Below are positions 20,691-33,884 of a stretch of 64,000 nt of DNA, piece after piece. The stretch covers positions 18,596,001 through 18,660,000 of the forward strand of contig BSBM01000047.1 of assembly GCA_027924585.1 (NCBI GenBank). Direction: 5' to 3'. The stretch's first letter is position 1. Each line of letters starts with the position of its first letter. Source of the DNA: Larix kaempferi. Taxonomy: Eukaryota > Streptophyta > Pinopsida > Pinales > Pinaceae. A model generated the notes under the pieces. It was not told the DNA's origin. It was given only the letters and a program-made list of their open reading frames with translations, and made no database searches. The position numbers and the translations under genes were made by a program.

Positions 20691-20810
20691 GTAGAGATTG
20701 CTTGTAGCCTTCTCATATATAGCCTTAGCCTCATCTCCCTCTGGAACTGAAACTTCTTCACTTATGCAGGTGTCCAATTCATTCTTTTCTAGGATTAACC
20801 CAATCCACTT
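20691..20810 (-). pseudogene. Copia gag remnant (Copia-1)
   Basis: A short stretch matches two separate parts of the Copia-2 gag: the end of gag (AGATTGCTTGTAG) joined directly to the N-terminal part (CCTCATCTCCCTCTGG and following). About 500 bases of gag between them, including the capsid-like domain, are deleted. Confidence 0.75.
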
Positions 20811-21996
20811 TGATTTGCTGAAACTGGATCTCGAGCTAGATTAGGGTTTTTCAGAGAAAACCCAAAAATTAAAAATTTGAGTTTCAAACTTCTGAATGGA
20901 TGGAAATATGTGGCTTGCTGAGCTAATCAAGCTAGTATACTTCAATTTTGAAAACTACAAAATTTGGCCCCTCAAAATTGCCTTTGAAACTTTTGGATTC
21001 ACTCGATGGGATCCTGAACTTGGGTTTGATAAAGCCCGGTCTTCTGGCCATCCAAAAGGTTCGATCTTGTGTTATAAACTTCGATTTTTTTGAGGAGCTT
21101 CCAGCCATGGTCACAGATTTCAAAAATTCCAACTTTTGCAAAAGCCCTAATTTTTCACCTTTCCCATCAAAATCCTGAACTAGGGTTTGATCAAGCCCGA
21201 CCTTCTTCCCAACCAAAAAATTCGATATTGGTCTCTAAATTTTGATTTTTTTGAGTAGCATTCAACCGTGGTCTCCAATTCCAAGAATTTCAACTTTCTC
21301 TGAAACCCTAATTTCCCACAGTAGTGACGATCCAGGAATGAAGGTGCTCACAATCCAAATATGTTTTGACAGAAATATGCACCTTATTGTTTCTAGCGTA
21401 ACTCAGAAATTACGATTCCAAAGGGTCTGAAACTTCATCATGTGGTAGCCTGACTTGTCATATTTCCAACCCCACCGATCTAAACTCAATTGGATTCTCT
21501 GAAAGAGATTTATGCCAAGTATCGCAACGTGACCTGTTTATGGGATAAAGCAGGAGAGCGAACTTGTACAGCATGCCACGTGTAACTGGTTCAATTTCGG
21601 CCTCTAAAAAAATTTCTTGTGAAAGTACATTCCATGCCCTACCTGTGATATTTTACTAAATTTCATTTGGAGCTTTCTAGACCAAGTTGTGACCTTTTTT
21701 CCTAGGTCACCTGTTTATGACTGAGATGTGGAAGAGGCCGAAACCCTAACTTGTACGGATCATAAATCACAAAGTACAACGAATTAGATGTTGTGCTTCT
21801 CACACAAGGTACCTCAGGATGTTATCTACGACATGTAAAAGTTTTAGAACCTTAAACTTCGCCAAAATGGATTTATAATGAAAGTGCCATAATGACTTGT
21901 TTTTTCTATATGAAGCCCTAGCTTCCGATTTGTCGCAAGTGCAACAAGTCTCATAAATGCCATAGCATGCCTTCCTTCAGGATAGCTCTGATCCCA
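20811..21996 (-). other. Leader of Copia-1 with primer-binding site
   Basis: Untranslated leader between the 5' LTR and gag. It contains imperfect repeats of a unit with TGAACTTGGGTTTGATAAAGCC / TGAACTAGGGTTTGATCAAGCC (around 21015 and 21177) and CAGCCATGGTC/CAACCGTGGTC. The primer-binding site is at 21985-21996: the minus strand reads TGGGATCAGAGC, one mismatch from TGGTATCAGAGC. Confidence 0.7.
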
Positions 21997-22634
21997 TGTT
22001 AGTTTTTCAAAATTTAATACATTATGATCTAGGATATTAACTGAACGAACAACATGTACAGCATATCAAGCATAAGAGACAAGAGACAAGAGACACAAAA
22101 CATTTCATCGGGGAAAACCAAGAAGGTGAAAAACCCCGCAACTTCCTCAGAGATAGAATAAGCATAAATACAAGGATCACCATTATCAAACCCAAGAGAT
22201 AGATATCTTTAGCAGCATGCTCCTCCTCCACTTGTGCGCACTCCTCCTCTCTCTCACTAATACGAAGTGAGTGAACAATAGAATGTGTAAAATGAGAGAG
22301 ACACACTCTCTATTTATACACTAACTTGGCTTGACCTTTACTCAACTAGGTCGGCCTCAACATAACCACTTAACATAATGCTGACTGGGCCGACCCCTAC
22401 TAGGGTGGTCTAATAACCCGTTGACCCACATGACTCATACAAGGCCGACCCCATCAAGGTGGTCTAATAACCCATCAAGTATAAGTTACAACACTTACAA
22501 TATAACTTGAGACACATGCAAGTACACATGACGACACTTCCAATCGGAGGAATAATACATCTCTATTGGGGATACAATAAACTACAAATGTAATACATAG
22601 AAGAATATCTTCCGAAGTTACAAATACATCAATA
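21997..22634 (-). repeat. 5' LTR of Copia-1
   Basis: 638 bp. Near-identical to the left LTR apart from scattered changes and one additional 55-bp unit (GGCCGACCCC... at 22388 and again at 22443). TATA box at 22311-22318 on the minus strand. Confidence 0.9.
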
Positions 22635-25600
22635 GGATAAACTATATAGAAATGGGTCGTAAGTTTTCTATTAGCGCTATAATAAAATTTGGATGCATAA
22701 GCTATGATTTGAACTATAGTGAACTGGTTCTCTCGTATACGAACGTTGGGGTTAGCTGGCATAATAAATGAGTCCATGTGATGGTCGTAAATGCGCTTTG
22801 GTATTATCATAACCCTACTATGAGTTTGTTGGGGTTTTGGTCTTTGGGTTTTGTTATCGTTTTGCGTTATGGAGGAGGTTACTGGGCCTTCTCGTCTGCC
22901 ATAACTATTAGTAGTTCAATGTACCACTCCTTGCTTTAGTTGGAAGTTGGAGAAAGTAGGTTCGTGGAGAGTTATGGCTTCAGTGACGTGTACAGAGTCT
23001 CCAACTTTTGGTTTTTTCCTTGGCTATGAGATTATCTATGGGTAAGCTACATTTACAGTTTTCAAACCCTTATCTTTAAGTTTAAATTTTTAACTTTCTC
23101 GTTTTGTTTTTAACCTGGTTTTTGTTCTTGTGACAGGGATATATAAAAAATGACCACGATGAAGTTGTAAATAGTGAAGAGACAACCTGCAAAGGTGTGA
23201 CTCCACCGGTAAACCTTGGTTAGACTCAGTCCCTCTATCAATAGGGTGAAGTGTTTTGTTTTTCCCTTCGTCAGTGCAACTCCACTGGTCATATGGTTCT
23301 TTGTTTCTTCAATGATGCTTCACTGGGTAAAAACCTAAGTTGTTTTTATCGCTCGTAGCATTGATAGGAAGGTTTGTACAAGATATTGGTCTATCCTATT
23401 GGCAGTTAGACTGCAATGTAACTTGCATTATATAAATACACACGTTTGTGTTTTTAGGAAATGAAATACAGTCTTGGTGTACAAATGTTTTGATGTTTGT
23501 GTTTTTTTTTTAAAGGAAGGTATAAACCCTAATTGTATGATGGAACCTACGGGTTTTGAACCTTTGTGTAATTCTAAGTTTGACTATCATTTATATAAGT
23601 AGTACCTCAACGAGCTGAGACTCGAGCCCGTGACCTGTACAGTGCTTTTTACGAATTCATTTAAGATTTTAAAACTGTGCAAAGAGTTTTCAATTTAGAT
23701 GTTGTAATGTTTAAGCCGCAAGGTTTTTCCAACATAGGTGAGCTCGTAATGAGTCTCGAACCTATAATTTCTTCACATGCTAGTTGATTTATAAGTACAG
23801 CTATGCTTTGTCGATTTCCTTAGTAGTTGTATTTGGTTTTTAGTCTTTTTAAAAGATCAGTAACCGAGTTACTCTACGGGGTCTAGGGTTTTGGATCCGG
23901 CATTGAAATCGTTTCCTATTTGTAAAAGAAAAGCCTTATGCTTCGGCGTAGGGTTAGCTCCTCCACCTAGAGACTTGACCTTTAACTCTTAGTTGAAATT
24001 CTGTACTATGTTTTTAAATTTTTTTTAAAAGTCAACAAGAGTAGGGTTGAACCTTGGGATGAGCTGTATAGGTCTCAATCCATATGTTTGATGAATATAG
24101 CTCGGTATGTGTTAATGGCTACAGGGATATTCCCCAATTGTACATTTTATATATAAATATAGTGATGTTTTTGCAACGCTATGATACTTATGTGAATGGT
24201 TCTTGGTCAATACTATGATGTATGAAACATTTAAATGAATGTTTGTATTACTGTGGAAATAATTTGATGCCTCTACAATGTTTTGAACCATGATAATAGT
24301 ATCTGGATATTTATATGGATGGTTATACTTCGTGATAATAATATTGTATTTTTTCAAATAGTATGCTATGTTTATTCGAAGGGTTTGTATCATGTAATTT
24401 CTATGCACGAGAATACTAGAATATTTTTATGGAAATATAATAAATGATAATTCTATATTTAGGGTTTTTGGATTGATAAATCCAAGGTATGTTTTGATGA
24501 GTTATTTAATAGACATTAAAGTATTTAGGATAAATACTTAGTACCTAGCATTCCGATTGAAAATGATACAAATCATAGACTCTGATATTTATTTTTGTCT
24601 CAAGGAAAGAATAGTAAGTATAACTAGAAGTTTACAAATTGCAATCTAGGATTCTATCCTAGTTCTATGTGTTATATAATTATATGGCTATTGTGTATTA
24701 TTATAGATAACTCTAACGAAATGAATCCTTTTCGATTTCTGTTTATAATGAGGTCCTAAAATTAACTTCTAAAATAAACTATCATTTAACAGAGAAACAA
24801 AGATGATAAGGAAATCAAATCTAAAATCATCATTCATTCTAAAATCATATTATTCCTAAGTTAATTAAATACTTCCTGTACTAGAGTACATCACCTTAGG
24901 GTGAAAGGAAAAATACAGACATTTGTTCAATCACTTTTATCATTTCATTCATTCATTAAATCTGTAGAAGCTAATGTATCTAAATCAGAACATCGTGCAC
25001 TATTTTAGCTAAATTGATAACCAGAAAATAAAATCTTTAAACATTTTAAACAGTATATTTTTGTTAGGGAATAGACATACTCTTGTCCTAACCTTCCTAC
25101 TCTATAAATGTACAAATCCTTCATAAACGACATTCAAACAATTTTAAGAAACAGATACACAATTATAGAAATGAGAATAAATAACAAGTACAACCTGATA
25201 ATTTTGCTAGGGTGGACAAACACCCAAAGAGGCTTGTTCCTCCCAACCTTCTCAAGAAGAAGCAGCCAAATCACTTGCTCCCTTTGGACCCCCGAGCCTA
25301 TTTATTGAACCACTAGGTAGAAGACTCTGTGTAGAAGAAATGCACCCACGTTGTACTTCAACAATCAATGGAGACTTGCATACACCTCAACCTCTGCACT
25401 TAGCAAAAATAAGACAGACTTACACTCCAACTCAAAACATAGCTTCCCCTCATCGAATCTCTTGTGTGCATACAATAGAACCACAAGGTAACTTTTCTCG
25501 TTAGAAAACGTGTGAGCCTCTACTCAAATTCGATGGTTTATAAAAGATGCCTAGGTCTTTTAGTGGTCCGTTTTCAATAAATGAGCCTCAAGATCCAGTT

Positions 25601-26589
25601 CCACATTCGAGGGAACTGGACCATAATTCAAGGGAGTTGTCCAATAACAATAGCTAGTTACTGAGTTCATGATGCTGCCACTCATCCATTGCCTTCTACC
25701 CCAGATTCCATTCCACCTAGTGGGTCAGTAAACACTCTTTCAACAGTCTCTTTGGGTGAGTGTCTCCTATTTTATTTTATTAAATAATAATATTATGCAA
25801 TTACAGTCATCCTTGGCCACTGGGCCAAATATAAAACTTTACAATAAAAGTTAAGACAATGTTTTTCCTTCAACATAAAATGTCTCATGTATTGGGTATG
25901 TTACATATAGCTGTTGAGTTTAACTAATAATATTTTGAGTTTTCATTTTAATTTGAATTACAGTATTTATAAAAGGTATTTTACTAAGTATTCACTCCTA
26001 GTTTATCTAGGAACTTTATTTTGGTACACTTAGATGTATCTTACAGTTAGATCACAAATACTAATAATAATAATACTACTACTAATAATAATATGAGAAA
26101 TATTTTATGCATAACCTTTATGCATGCTATAAGTAATCTTTTCTTTTATAAATAATCAATCTGATTATTCAATAATTAAATATGATGACTCTTTGATTTA
26201 ATTATATCATAATAATTCTTTGATAAATATTAAATACAAGGTCCAACTCTTTGGACAGGGTCTTTTGGTAAGCTTGGATAGTTGGCTAGGTTAGGTGCCT
26301 CTAGGTCTCTCATGCATGTTGGATTCCCTCATTTAACATGGTAGTTCCTGCAGTCCTTGATGATAGATAGAAAATGATTCATTTAACCAATTTAAAATGT
26401 GATGAATAGAAGTGCTATTCAGAGTCTTCTCGACTCAACACTTTTAAGATCAAGTAACCCCGAGTGCTCTTCACAGCTTTAGCTCAACACTTTCACATGG
26501 GCATTACGCTAGTGCAATTCCAGAGCATCCCGCTCAACACTAGTACTAGAATGTGGTTGTGAAGCACATCTAGAATGTACAAATGGCCT

Positions 26590-27075
26590 TGGATACGGTA
26601 TTCATTATCAATCTTGGAGTGCTCCACGGCTTATGCCCAACACTCTACGTACATCGGGGCTTATGCCGAGTACATAATAAAATCCTCTAGGTACATCGAG
26701 GGGCTTACGCCCAGTACATAATAAAATCCTCTAGGTACATCAGGGCTTATGCCCAGTACATAGGTCATCCGTGTGTTCTCGAGTCCACGCTCAACACATC
26801 ATACAAATCAATCATGTAAACCATAAATCTGCACAATATGTAACAAAAGATCATCTCAGTATATTAGGGTTTGTACCCAATCTCATAATAAAACATAAAT
26901 CAATATATTGGGGCTTTCTTCCGAGTATATAACAATAGTCTGCATCAGTGAGGGTCCATGCCCAATATGTAAATCTATAAAAGAAATTAATCATGTGCAC
27001 TAGGGTTATGCCCAATATAACAAAATAAAACATATGTGTTGGGGCTTAAGCCCAATATATAACATCAAAAATAGT
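26590..27075. repeat. Degenerate array around GGGCTTATGCCC quasi-palindromes
   Basis: Units of about 55-65 bases contain GTACATCGGGGCTTATGCC then GAGTACATAATAAAATCCTC, or diverged forms such as TTGGGGCTTAAGCCCAATAT. Three adjacent copies near 26650-26760 are very similar. Those towards 27075 are more diverged. The core of each is a near-perfect inverted repeat. Confidence 0.75.
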
Positions 27076-27496
27076 GAGTCAAAATTCACGATATTACATT
27101 TGGAAATATATTTATTAATGTATTTTAAGGAACATTTTGGAAAACAATATTAAAATAATTTTCAATTTTCAATTCAAAGTTAATAACCTAACAAAATTTA
27201 GAAAGAAAAAAATATAATTAAAATTACTTATACATTATATTAAATACATTTTTTATTATTAAAATTATATCATTTTTAACTTAACAACTTAATTTAAATT
27301 GCAACAATGGAAGATCATCACTTTGATTAATAAGTATAATATTTATATTATACATAAGCAAATATAAAATATTAATATTTTTAAATTTAAAAAAATATTA
27401 TATAATTAAAAAAATCAAATTTAACATTATCAAAATCAAATTACTATTTTTAATTATATATATATATATATATATTTTTCAAGCTTTATACTCTAT

Positions 27497-28250
27497 GGAT
27501 ACTTAATTATATTTTATTCGAAGAACATTATCATTAAATGAATAGAATTATAAAAGGCATTAATACTCTGCAAATATTAATATTATGATATTTTTATTTA
27601 TTTATTAGGATAATTAAAATTAGAATAAATGATATATAGAAAATATTTATCATTCAATTATAAATCATATGTATGATAAAGAATTATTTTAAAATATTTT
27701 TTATATATAATTTAAGGATACTTAACTATGTTTTATTGGAAGAACATTATCATTAAATGAATAGCAGTATAAAACCTAGTGTACAAATATTAATATTTTG
27801 TAATAACAGAATGAAAAAAAAATATATAAATACAAAACTGTGTAAACCACAAGTTTAATATTTAAAAACAGTCTAAATATTTAAAATTATGTATTGTGTA
27901 ATAGTGGATTTAAAATTGTAACAATTAAGCTAATGTATGTACCATGGCATGATATATATGGCTAAATATCATCTTTTATATAAAACAATAGAGCGTTATT
28001 TTAAAACATTGTTTATATAATCTATACATATTTAACTATGTTTAATTGGAAGAACATTACCATTAAATGAATAGAAGAATAAAATGGTAGTATGCAAATA
28101 TTAATATTCGGTAATAACATATTGAAAAAAAATATAACAGTGTGATTATATTTACATAATAATTATAAAATTGTGTGATTATATTTACATAATTATAGAA
28201 GTGTGTAAATAACTAGTTTAATATTTAAAAACTGCCTAATATATTTTGAA
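27497..28250. repeat. AT-rich tandem repeat, three copies of 220-300 bp
   Basis: A conserved block (GGAAGAACATTATCATTAAATG plus a following GCAAATATTAATATT) recurs with AAGAACATTA at 27521, 27740 and 28040. The second and third copies also share the preceding ATTTTAAAAT/TTATATA segment, giving a 300-bp period. The first copy is shortened. Confidence 0.75.
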
Positions 28251-31200
28251 TTTATAAAATAAAGATGAGAAGAAATGCAATGTCCTTTTATTATAGGTTA
28301 CACCCATTATTGTTCAAATCACCGGATTTGATGAATCGTTGCTTCAAAGCTAAGTGGTGGTTGTTTCGCATCTGAAGTGGTTCCTTTGCAAAGCTAAGTG
28401 GTGACTGTGGATGAGATGAATCTTGCGGCCTCAATAGAAGCAATGAGATCTCGTAGTATTTGATCCTGCTTCGTTTATGAATGAAGGTCTAAGTGGAGTT
28501 TGATGAATGAATTTTTTAAAAAGAATAGATATTCAACTATAAATTTAGGGAAAATCTTATGACTTTAAATTTAACGAAATCGCATGGTTTGAAATTTAGT
28601 GAATCAAATGCTACTGCAATTCACTTTACAAAAAAATCTAATTTAATTAAATAAAGATGACAAATTTCCTATAAATTTCTCATTTAATTAAAATATTAAA
28701 TTTGGCATGTTGTAGTACTAAATTATAATGATCTAGCAATTGAAATGATCATTAGACTAATTAATTGTATGGATTGCATATTGACATTATGGTAAGGAAT
28801 TCACATATAACTAAATTTTTGTTCATTAAATTTGGCCAATATGCTTATTAGCATTCTATGTGGATATGAGGCCCTTGCATGTGCAAAAATATTCAGACTA
28901 CAAATATAGTTCAGAAAATGAAATTGGGTGTTATCTAGAGGATGGAAAATAACTCAAGCAAATAACATGATTCACGAATTAGTCAATAACTCAAGCAAAT
29001 ATATACTAAATGGAAAAGATTTTGGAAGCTATATGCAAACACATTAGATTATTCACTGAAAAGTGAGTTTGCTTGCTTGACAAATTCTAGGTGCCAGTGA
29101 TCACTGCTGAGGAATTTTTGACAGATGCAAAGATCCAACTCTTGTTATATGAGCTCATCGTCTTCTCTGCATAGAGGAGGCTGAAGGTAACGTTGCGCAC
29201 TCTTATTTCTCATTGCACGCGATATTTTGCAGGTTAGTGACTATAGTGGTTTGGTTAAAGACTCAGACGTAACAATGCTTCTTACTATGGTGAGATGTGA
29301 ATTTTACCTGTAGTTATTGACTACTGTAATACCTCCAAAAATCCATAAAAATTAAAAAAAATTCTATGTAGTTTAAATGCTACAATTTACTATGCGGAAG
29401 ATGTAATTATGAGCGATTAACTTTTATTGTTTAATATGATATGTCTTCTTTGAAATAATATGACAAGGTGTATCTATGTCAGTTTTGAGATAAATGTGAA
29501 CCTGCCATTCTTTTTTCTAAGCAGCCTATTTGCTATAATTTCTATAATTTCTATGTGGGAGTACAATTGCAACTAATTACATTTTTATTACTGTTTAAAT
29601 ATACGCTTAATTACGTTTATTATTATTTACAACAATCATAAAATTTAAAGTGTGTTAACGACATTCAGAGGGATACGCAACCTATGTCTCATAACATATA
29701 TCCTAACCCAAATTTGATAACATATGTTCTAACCCAAATTTGTGAGTTTAATAAAATTTACTAAACTCCCAAATAAATTTCAATAACACAAACAACTTCT
29801 TTATGATGGAATGTCATTTATAAAATTTCAATTTTCCTACAATCAATACTTTATAACCTAAATTGCCTAAACCATATATTCCAACCCTCATATGCATCAT
29901 GAGTTTCCTTCTTAAAAATATTAACTAAGCAACTTCTGAATCATACCTTGGACAATCTTAAGTAAGAGAATATTAAGACAATAGTATGCTATATAGAAAA
30001 TTGCTTAAATAAAAGCGTGTTTATATAATCCCAACCAATTATTAAATTTGGTGTAAGCCTAAGTAATTCTAGAAACACAAAAATACAATTCAAGATTAAT
30101 ATGAAGAATTAACTACAAGTTATACTATACCAATCATATACTCATTTTTTGATGTAACAACAAACCAACACAACATTTAGAATGCTTAAACAATTAGGTC
30201 ATGAACCAAAAGGTTGTGTTGTATTATTATTTCAAAAAAGAGGTTACAATCTGCAACAGGATTGTTGCTAATCCACCTAAAATAAACAACTCAAATAAGG
30301 GTTTTATTACATCACTTTAAAATATGGCCATCTTTAAGGGCATTACACAAGAATTAGGATACTATGCCTCTTCATCGATCATATACACAAAGGTATATAG
30401 AAACCTGATCTTGACTAAGGGAGAACCTTACATACTTTTAAATATATAATTTATTCAATGATTTAACTAGGAAAAACATTCCATACACATGATTGGTCTA
30501 ATATGACTTTTGAAACTTTCCCACTTATAGCAATAATATATATATCTATACCTAAATATATCTATTCATTGAATAGTACACCTTTTAATATATTTTAATA
30601 CTATAGTGGAAAGCTATGCACCTTAAGTGTATTTCCTTTAGCTAATTGATATATCTTATACTTATATGTAAAAATAGAAAAGGGGAAATTGCAAAACAAG
30701 GAAAGTGCCTTTAAGGCTAAATCCGATTGATTTAGAATTTCACTCATACTGCTAAATTAACAGAGATCTCCCCACGTCTAAAGCCTTCATAGGACAGAGT
30801 TTCTTTCACAGGCATTAGCTAACTAACATTTAGCTTTACGTCTTTAGGTCAAGATGAAAATGAGCTGCAGGAAATAAAACAATACAAGGCGGGAAAGTTC
30901 ACCGGGTCAATCAATCAAGCCTTCACCCCCGGTACTGAAACATATACTATAAAATAATCAGCAAAAATTGAAAATACTTTTAAATATCAGAACCAAGATC
31001 CTGTACAGAGATCCTCGCTATCCTTCTTTTCGTCACTAGAGTAAAAAGGAAATAATTATTCCATGCAGGAACATATCAGTCAAGAAGGGTAAGGAATGTA
31101 AGGCTTCTATATGTGGGATCAACTAATCATAAATATAATTCACATCCAAATATTGAAGACGTTCTTTGAGAACGGGTATTAACTACCAAGTAGTGAACCC

Positions 31201-32074
31201 GTCAAAGTTAAAACCCTTCCTAAAAACACTAAACTCACAAAGTAAACTTCAAGCTCATGTACTAATCTGCGACAACAGTAGTCGATCAGATACATATATA
31301 TATAAATATATCAATCAAATGGAAATAGGCTACTGAGTGTAAGATAAGGTAATTGGACAACGATTTGGCTGAGATCCAAACAAGATCGATTTTCCAACAA
31401 GGAAACATACAGAAATTCAAAGACAGGGAAAATAGCATTAACCAGTAATACCGAGATGCTGGTGATATACAACCGATCACTGTTATCAGTATTAAACTAA
31501 CAAATGATCCGGCATATAAAAAAAAAATTTATCACTAACGTGAAGAAATATCAAATGTATAACTACATAGATCGGAACTGAGCGACCCCTCAGAAATTAT
31601 ACGTTGTTTTATAAAGATAAAACCATAATGCATATAAAAAACCAGTCCTTTATGATTTCAGGCAGAAGTATATCATATAAAATAAACTACCGTAATGCAT
31701 AGTATGTATATTAGACAAACCTTAAAACAACAAGTGTAAACTTATTATCCAACGACAGAGTGAGAAGTAAAACAATGGCGGTGTAAGTAACTAAGGAAGG
31801 TCTCCAACTGAGACAGCGTAAACAACGAAGTAAAAATCCGACGGCGTGTCACGATTTCTTCCTAGTATTTAAGCCATGGGGTTCCAAAAATACTAAATCA
31901 AACGAAGGATTGCAAAATGCCGATCTCTACTGTGTATAAGTTGAGGTCAACAGTATAATATATATCTTATAATTATAATACGAACACGTGAATAAAAAGC
32001 TTACCATACCTTAGCGTCGCTCAACATGCAGGCGTTCCTCATTTCAGGCAAGGCAGATTCAGTTCAAGAAAAGC

Positions 32075-32400
32075 GCACTTAGCTCCGATACCAAGATAAT
32101 GAATGGGTATCTCAGCGTTTAAACCCTACTTCTGTCAACTGAATCGATCCAACGCTATCATCCACGTCTACAGGGGACCCCCTTTCCCGTTCTACTACTG
32201 TGTGTCCCTCCTTCATAACAGAGCTCCTCTCCTTTGCCCTAACACTGTGTGTCCCTCCTTCATAACAGAGCTCCTCTCCTTTGCACTTAGCTCCGATACC
32301 AAGATAATGAATGGGTATCTCAGCGTTTAAACCCTACTTCTGTCAACTGAATCGATCCACCGTTATCATCCACGTCTACAGGGGACCTCCTTTCCCGTTC
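32075..32400. repeat. 208-bp tandem duplication with a nested 47-bp duplication
   Basis: The block beginning GCACTTAGCTCCGATACC recurs at 32075 and 32283 and continues through CAACTGAATCGATCCA and GGGGACC. Inside the first copy GTGTGTCCCTCCTTCATAAC is itself repeated with a 47-base period (32200 and 32247). Confidence 0.9.
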
Positions 32401-33004
32401 TACTATTGTGTGTAGCCATTATATCTTTTTTTTCTCCCTCTCGTTTGAAAGACATCAAAACATATCGTTCTTTTCTCTCGACATATGGCGATGGATTTAG
32501 TCCATGCGTTCCACGAAGGAAAAGAAACAAACAGCTGGCAAGGAAGAGTCGTTCAGGAACTCCACCCGAGCAACAATATCTAATCATAAAGTCGATGACA
32601 ACATCCGTTGGCCAAGTGGCAACTCGACTAGCTCCGTGATGCATACATGAAGGAGACCACTTCCTTATAAAGCTCATCTATTAAACTCCACTCCTAACTG
32701 ATGGACAAGGTAGACTGTTCGTTCGCTCTTCTTTAAGGAGTATGCCTAAGATGCATACCTCTTAACAATAAATACTCAAAGGCAACAACAAGGTGAAAGG
32801 TTCTCCACTAACGAGACACCCTTCATCAAAATCTCAAGGTCGAAATAACAACGAAAATAGCATTATAGTTTCCCCTCCGTAGATTTACTTTATCACAAGG
32901 ATCACCTTCTTCCCATTAGGGAATCGACTTCTTAAAGTCATGACTAGGCTCATTCGGGTTCTTTTAACATACCCTAATATATGTTAATTGCTTGGATAAC
33001 AAAC

Positions 33005-33125
33005 TCTAACATATATATATATATATATATAAATATTTATATGTCCCATAAAAAATACATCTCTCATATTTATATATATAAATATTTATATGTCCCATAA
33101 AAAATACATCTCTCATATTTATCTT
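33005..33125. repeat. About 53-bp tandem duplication and AT runs
   Basis: TATATAAATATTTATATGTC followed by CCATAAAAAATACATCTCTC occurs twice in succession. Further long AT dinucleotide runs are at about 33382-33402, 33518-33533 and 33834-33880. Confidence 0.85.
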
Positions 33126-33829
33126 AACTATTTGGTTTGTCTTATATATATATATACACTTGTAAAATAGGTACTATGTAAATTTATTATTTTTGAAGAA
33201 ATATTATCACTAATAATATTTATATTTAAGTGAGAGCTTAAATGTGTAATATAAAATCTTAGTATATAAGAAGGTTTTGCCCATGGTTTACTCCAAGAGC
33301 TCGGCCTTATACTATTTGTGTTGTCTTTTTATCATGCTTCCCAACACAATCTAAGAAGGTAAACCCTCTTCTAATAACTATATATATATATATATATATA
33401 TAATGTTTTACATATCTAAGTTATAACCTCATTTGACTTGTTTAAGTTTTAGAAGGTAAACCTTCTCTAATAAAGATATAAATTTAATCATAGCCAAGGT
33501 TATAGCCTTACCCACTTAAATATATATATATATATCTTTATCCCTACATTATTTTCTTTAATGAAATAAATGTCCCCGTATAGCATCCTAGGAGTGATGC
33601 TAAGAAGTAATACTAAGAGATGTCGAGCCCATTTCCTTGGTGTTACATTACCGAGGTTAGGGTGCTACCTTTGTATGACGTGTCTTAGGTCTTCCAGGGT
33701 TTTATTATGTCATAGTTATCTTTATGCTAACTATAACATAAGCTATATAACTTATATAGTATTTACTTAATAGTTATCACAACTATTAATTAACACTATA
33801 TATACATATATATATTTACCAAATGTTAG

Positions 33830-33884
<55 letters not shown>

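Larger units (their letters stand above)
16767..22634 (-). mobile_element. Copia-1, complete but internally deleted LTR retrotransposon
   Basis: The element is bounded by LTRs (16767-17350 and 21997-22634) and flanked by the 5-bp target duplication GGATA (16762-16766 and 22635-22639). The last two LTR bases are TA instead of CA on the right. The primer-binding site lies beside the right LTR and the polypurine tract beside the left LTR, so it is transcribed on the minus strand. Inside are a minisatellite, RNase H, a deleted RT, a non-coding spacer, a gag remnant and a long leader. Protease and integrase are absent. It lies within the 5' LTR of gypsy element 1 and is therefore younger. Confidence 0.9.
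11807..25905 (-). mobile_element. Gypsy element 1 (chromovirus type), truncated at its 3' end
   Basis: A minus-strand Ty3/gypsy element with 5' LTR (15827-25905, split by Copia-1), primer-binding site, gag, protease, RT, RNase H and the first half of integrase. The rest of integrase, the chromodomain and the 3' LTR are missing at the Tat insertion. It belongs to the same family as element 2: the proteins align throughout and the LTR ends match (TGTAACATCCCAAAAATTC start; CATAAAATGTCTCATG before the terminal TGTTACA). Many frameshifts and stops show it is old. Confidence 0.85.
15827..25905 (-). mobile_element. 5' LTR of gypsy element 1, split by Copia-1
   Basis: The LTR runs from TGTAACATCCC (15827) to GGTATGTTACA (25905). 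With the Copia-1 insertion and its duplicated target removed, it is about 4.2 kb. Collinear homologous blocks occur in the left LTR of element 2: the CTTACTTAGCTTTT...AAGC block (16310 versus 34310), the block ending GACAAACACCCAAAGA (25213 versus 37170) and the terminal block. No gene is seen in it. Minus-strand ORFs such as 24112-24408 are chance readings. Confidence 0.8.
25906..29324. other. Stretch between the two gypsy elements
   Basis: AT-rich DNA with no coding homology on either strand. It contains two degenerate tandem arrays (26590-27075 and 27497-28250), an (AT)n run near 27460 and short direct repeats (AAAGCTAAGTGGTG at about 28347 and 28395). The rest shows nothing recognisable. 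It is probably older repetitive DNA into which element 2 inserted. Confidence 0.5.

Noticed and set aside
20896-21216. ORFs on both strands in the Copia-1 leader
   Set aside because: They lie in an untranslated leader with repeats and share no frame with the Copia-2 leader.
24112-24408. 98-codon minus-strand ORF
   Set aside because: AT-rich chance frame inside the gypsy LTR; not present in the homologous LTR of element 2.
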